Below are positions 5,461-5,564 of a stretch of 5,564 nucleotides of DNA, one piece after another. The stretch is from Actinomycetes bacterium. GTDB lineage: Bacteria > Actinomycetota > Acidimicrobiia > Acidimicrobiales > Palsa-688. Position 1 is the stretch's first letter. Each line of letters starts with the position of its first letter. The notes beneath the pieces are model-generated. The model searched no databases, was not told the DNA's origin, and saw nothing but the letters and a program-made list of their open reading frames with translations. Location of the stretch: the NCBI GenBank assembly GCA_021816565.1, contig JAKAXN010000315.1, forward strand, positions 1 through 5,564, given 5' to 3'. Position numbers and translations under genes: made by a program.

Positions 5461-5467
5461 AGAGAAC

Positions 5468-5564
5468 ATGGCACTCAACACCATCTGGGTCGTAGTCGAC
5501 CGCACCGGCGACAAGGTCGCCTCGGTGGCCTTCGAGCTCCTCACCAAGGCCCGCCAGCTGGCCG
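5468..5564 (+). CDS. etfA: Electron transfer flavoprotein, alpha subunit (N-terminal 32 residues; cut by window end)
   Basis: An open frame begins with ATG at 5468, 17 bases after the etfB stop, and runs off the right edge. The visible residues begin MALNTIWVVVDRTGDKVASV, followed by AFELLTKARQLA. The pattern of a short beta strand, a turn, then a helix of the form E-L-L-x-x-A-R-x-L-A is how EtfA (FixB) proteins begin. EtfA carries the FAD-binding C-terminal domain, which lies outside the window. Order, spacing and the strong ribosome site support an etfBA operon. Confidence 0.9.
   Translation, partial: MALNTIWVVVDRTGDKVASVAFELLTKARQLA

Noticed and set aside
4641..5474. A 277-codon minus-strand open frame opposite etfB
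   Set aside because: It is fully antisense to etfB, is dominated by Leu/Gly/His/Asp/Arg, and has no ribosome site or recognisable motif.
1..5564. Mobile element, CRISPR array, phage-defence or toxin-antitoxin system
   Set aside because: No transposase, integrase, terminal repeats, regularly spaced repeats, tRNA or defence-type domains are visible, and codon use is uniform across the genes.

Overview
The window looks like a chromosomal segment from a high-GC actinobacterium. The evidence is strong G/C codon bias, a WhiB-family iron-sulfur regulator (a family confined to Actinobacteria and their phages), a PdtaS-type histidine kinase and a SigB/SigF/SigH-type sigma factor. The exact lineage is not visible. 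A deep-branching actinobacterium such as an acidimicrobial is my guess, because the proteins resemble the Mycobacterium and Streptomyces counterparts without being close.

Layout. Bases 1-251 (+) are the 3' end of a gene, probably a P-loop ATPase of the ArsA/MinD type. A pdtaS-like kinase (252-1787, +) starts directly at its stop codon. A rho-independent hairpin lies between the kinase and a convergent whiB gene (2209-1919, -). Upstream of whiB is a 232-base regulatory region with a good SigA-type promoter, a near-consensus CRP-type box in the leader, and a possible SigB/F-type promoter overlapping the end of the preceding gene. Also on the minus strand, in transcription order, are a degenerate RsbW-like anti-sigma gene (4580-4182), a group-3 sigma factor (4173-3418) and a diacylglycerol-kinase-family lipid kinase (3398-2442). 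They are tightly spaced and probably form one operon. Divergent from them, after a 90-base gap, are etfB (4671-5450, +) and the start of etfA (5468 onward, cut by the window end).

How it fits together. The order pdtaS > < whiB < lipid kinase < sigma < anti-sigma matches, as far as I recall, the pdtaS/whiB1 region of M. tuberculosis and the wblE/sigH region of Streptomyces. It therefore looks like an old conserved signalling neighbourhood rather than an acquired island. The sigma/anti-sigma pair would respond to stress, WhiB would sense redox or NO through its cluster, and PdtaS would signal to an RNA-binding ANTAR regulator encoded elsewhere. The EtfBA electron carrier is a metabolic unit that may simply be adjacent. 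I see no mobile elements, CRISPR arrays, tRNAs or rRNAs, and no convincing wholly new system. The points most worth a second look are the regulatory architecture upstream of whiB and the eroded ATP-binding motifs of the anti-sigma protein.
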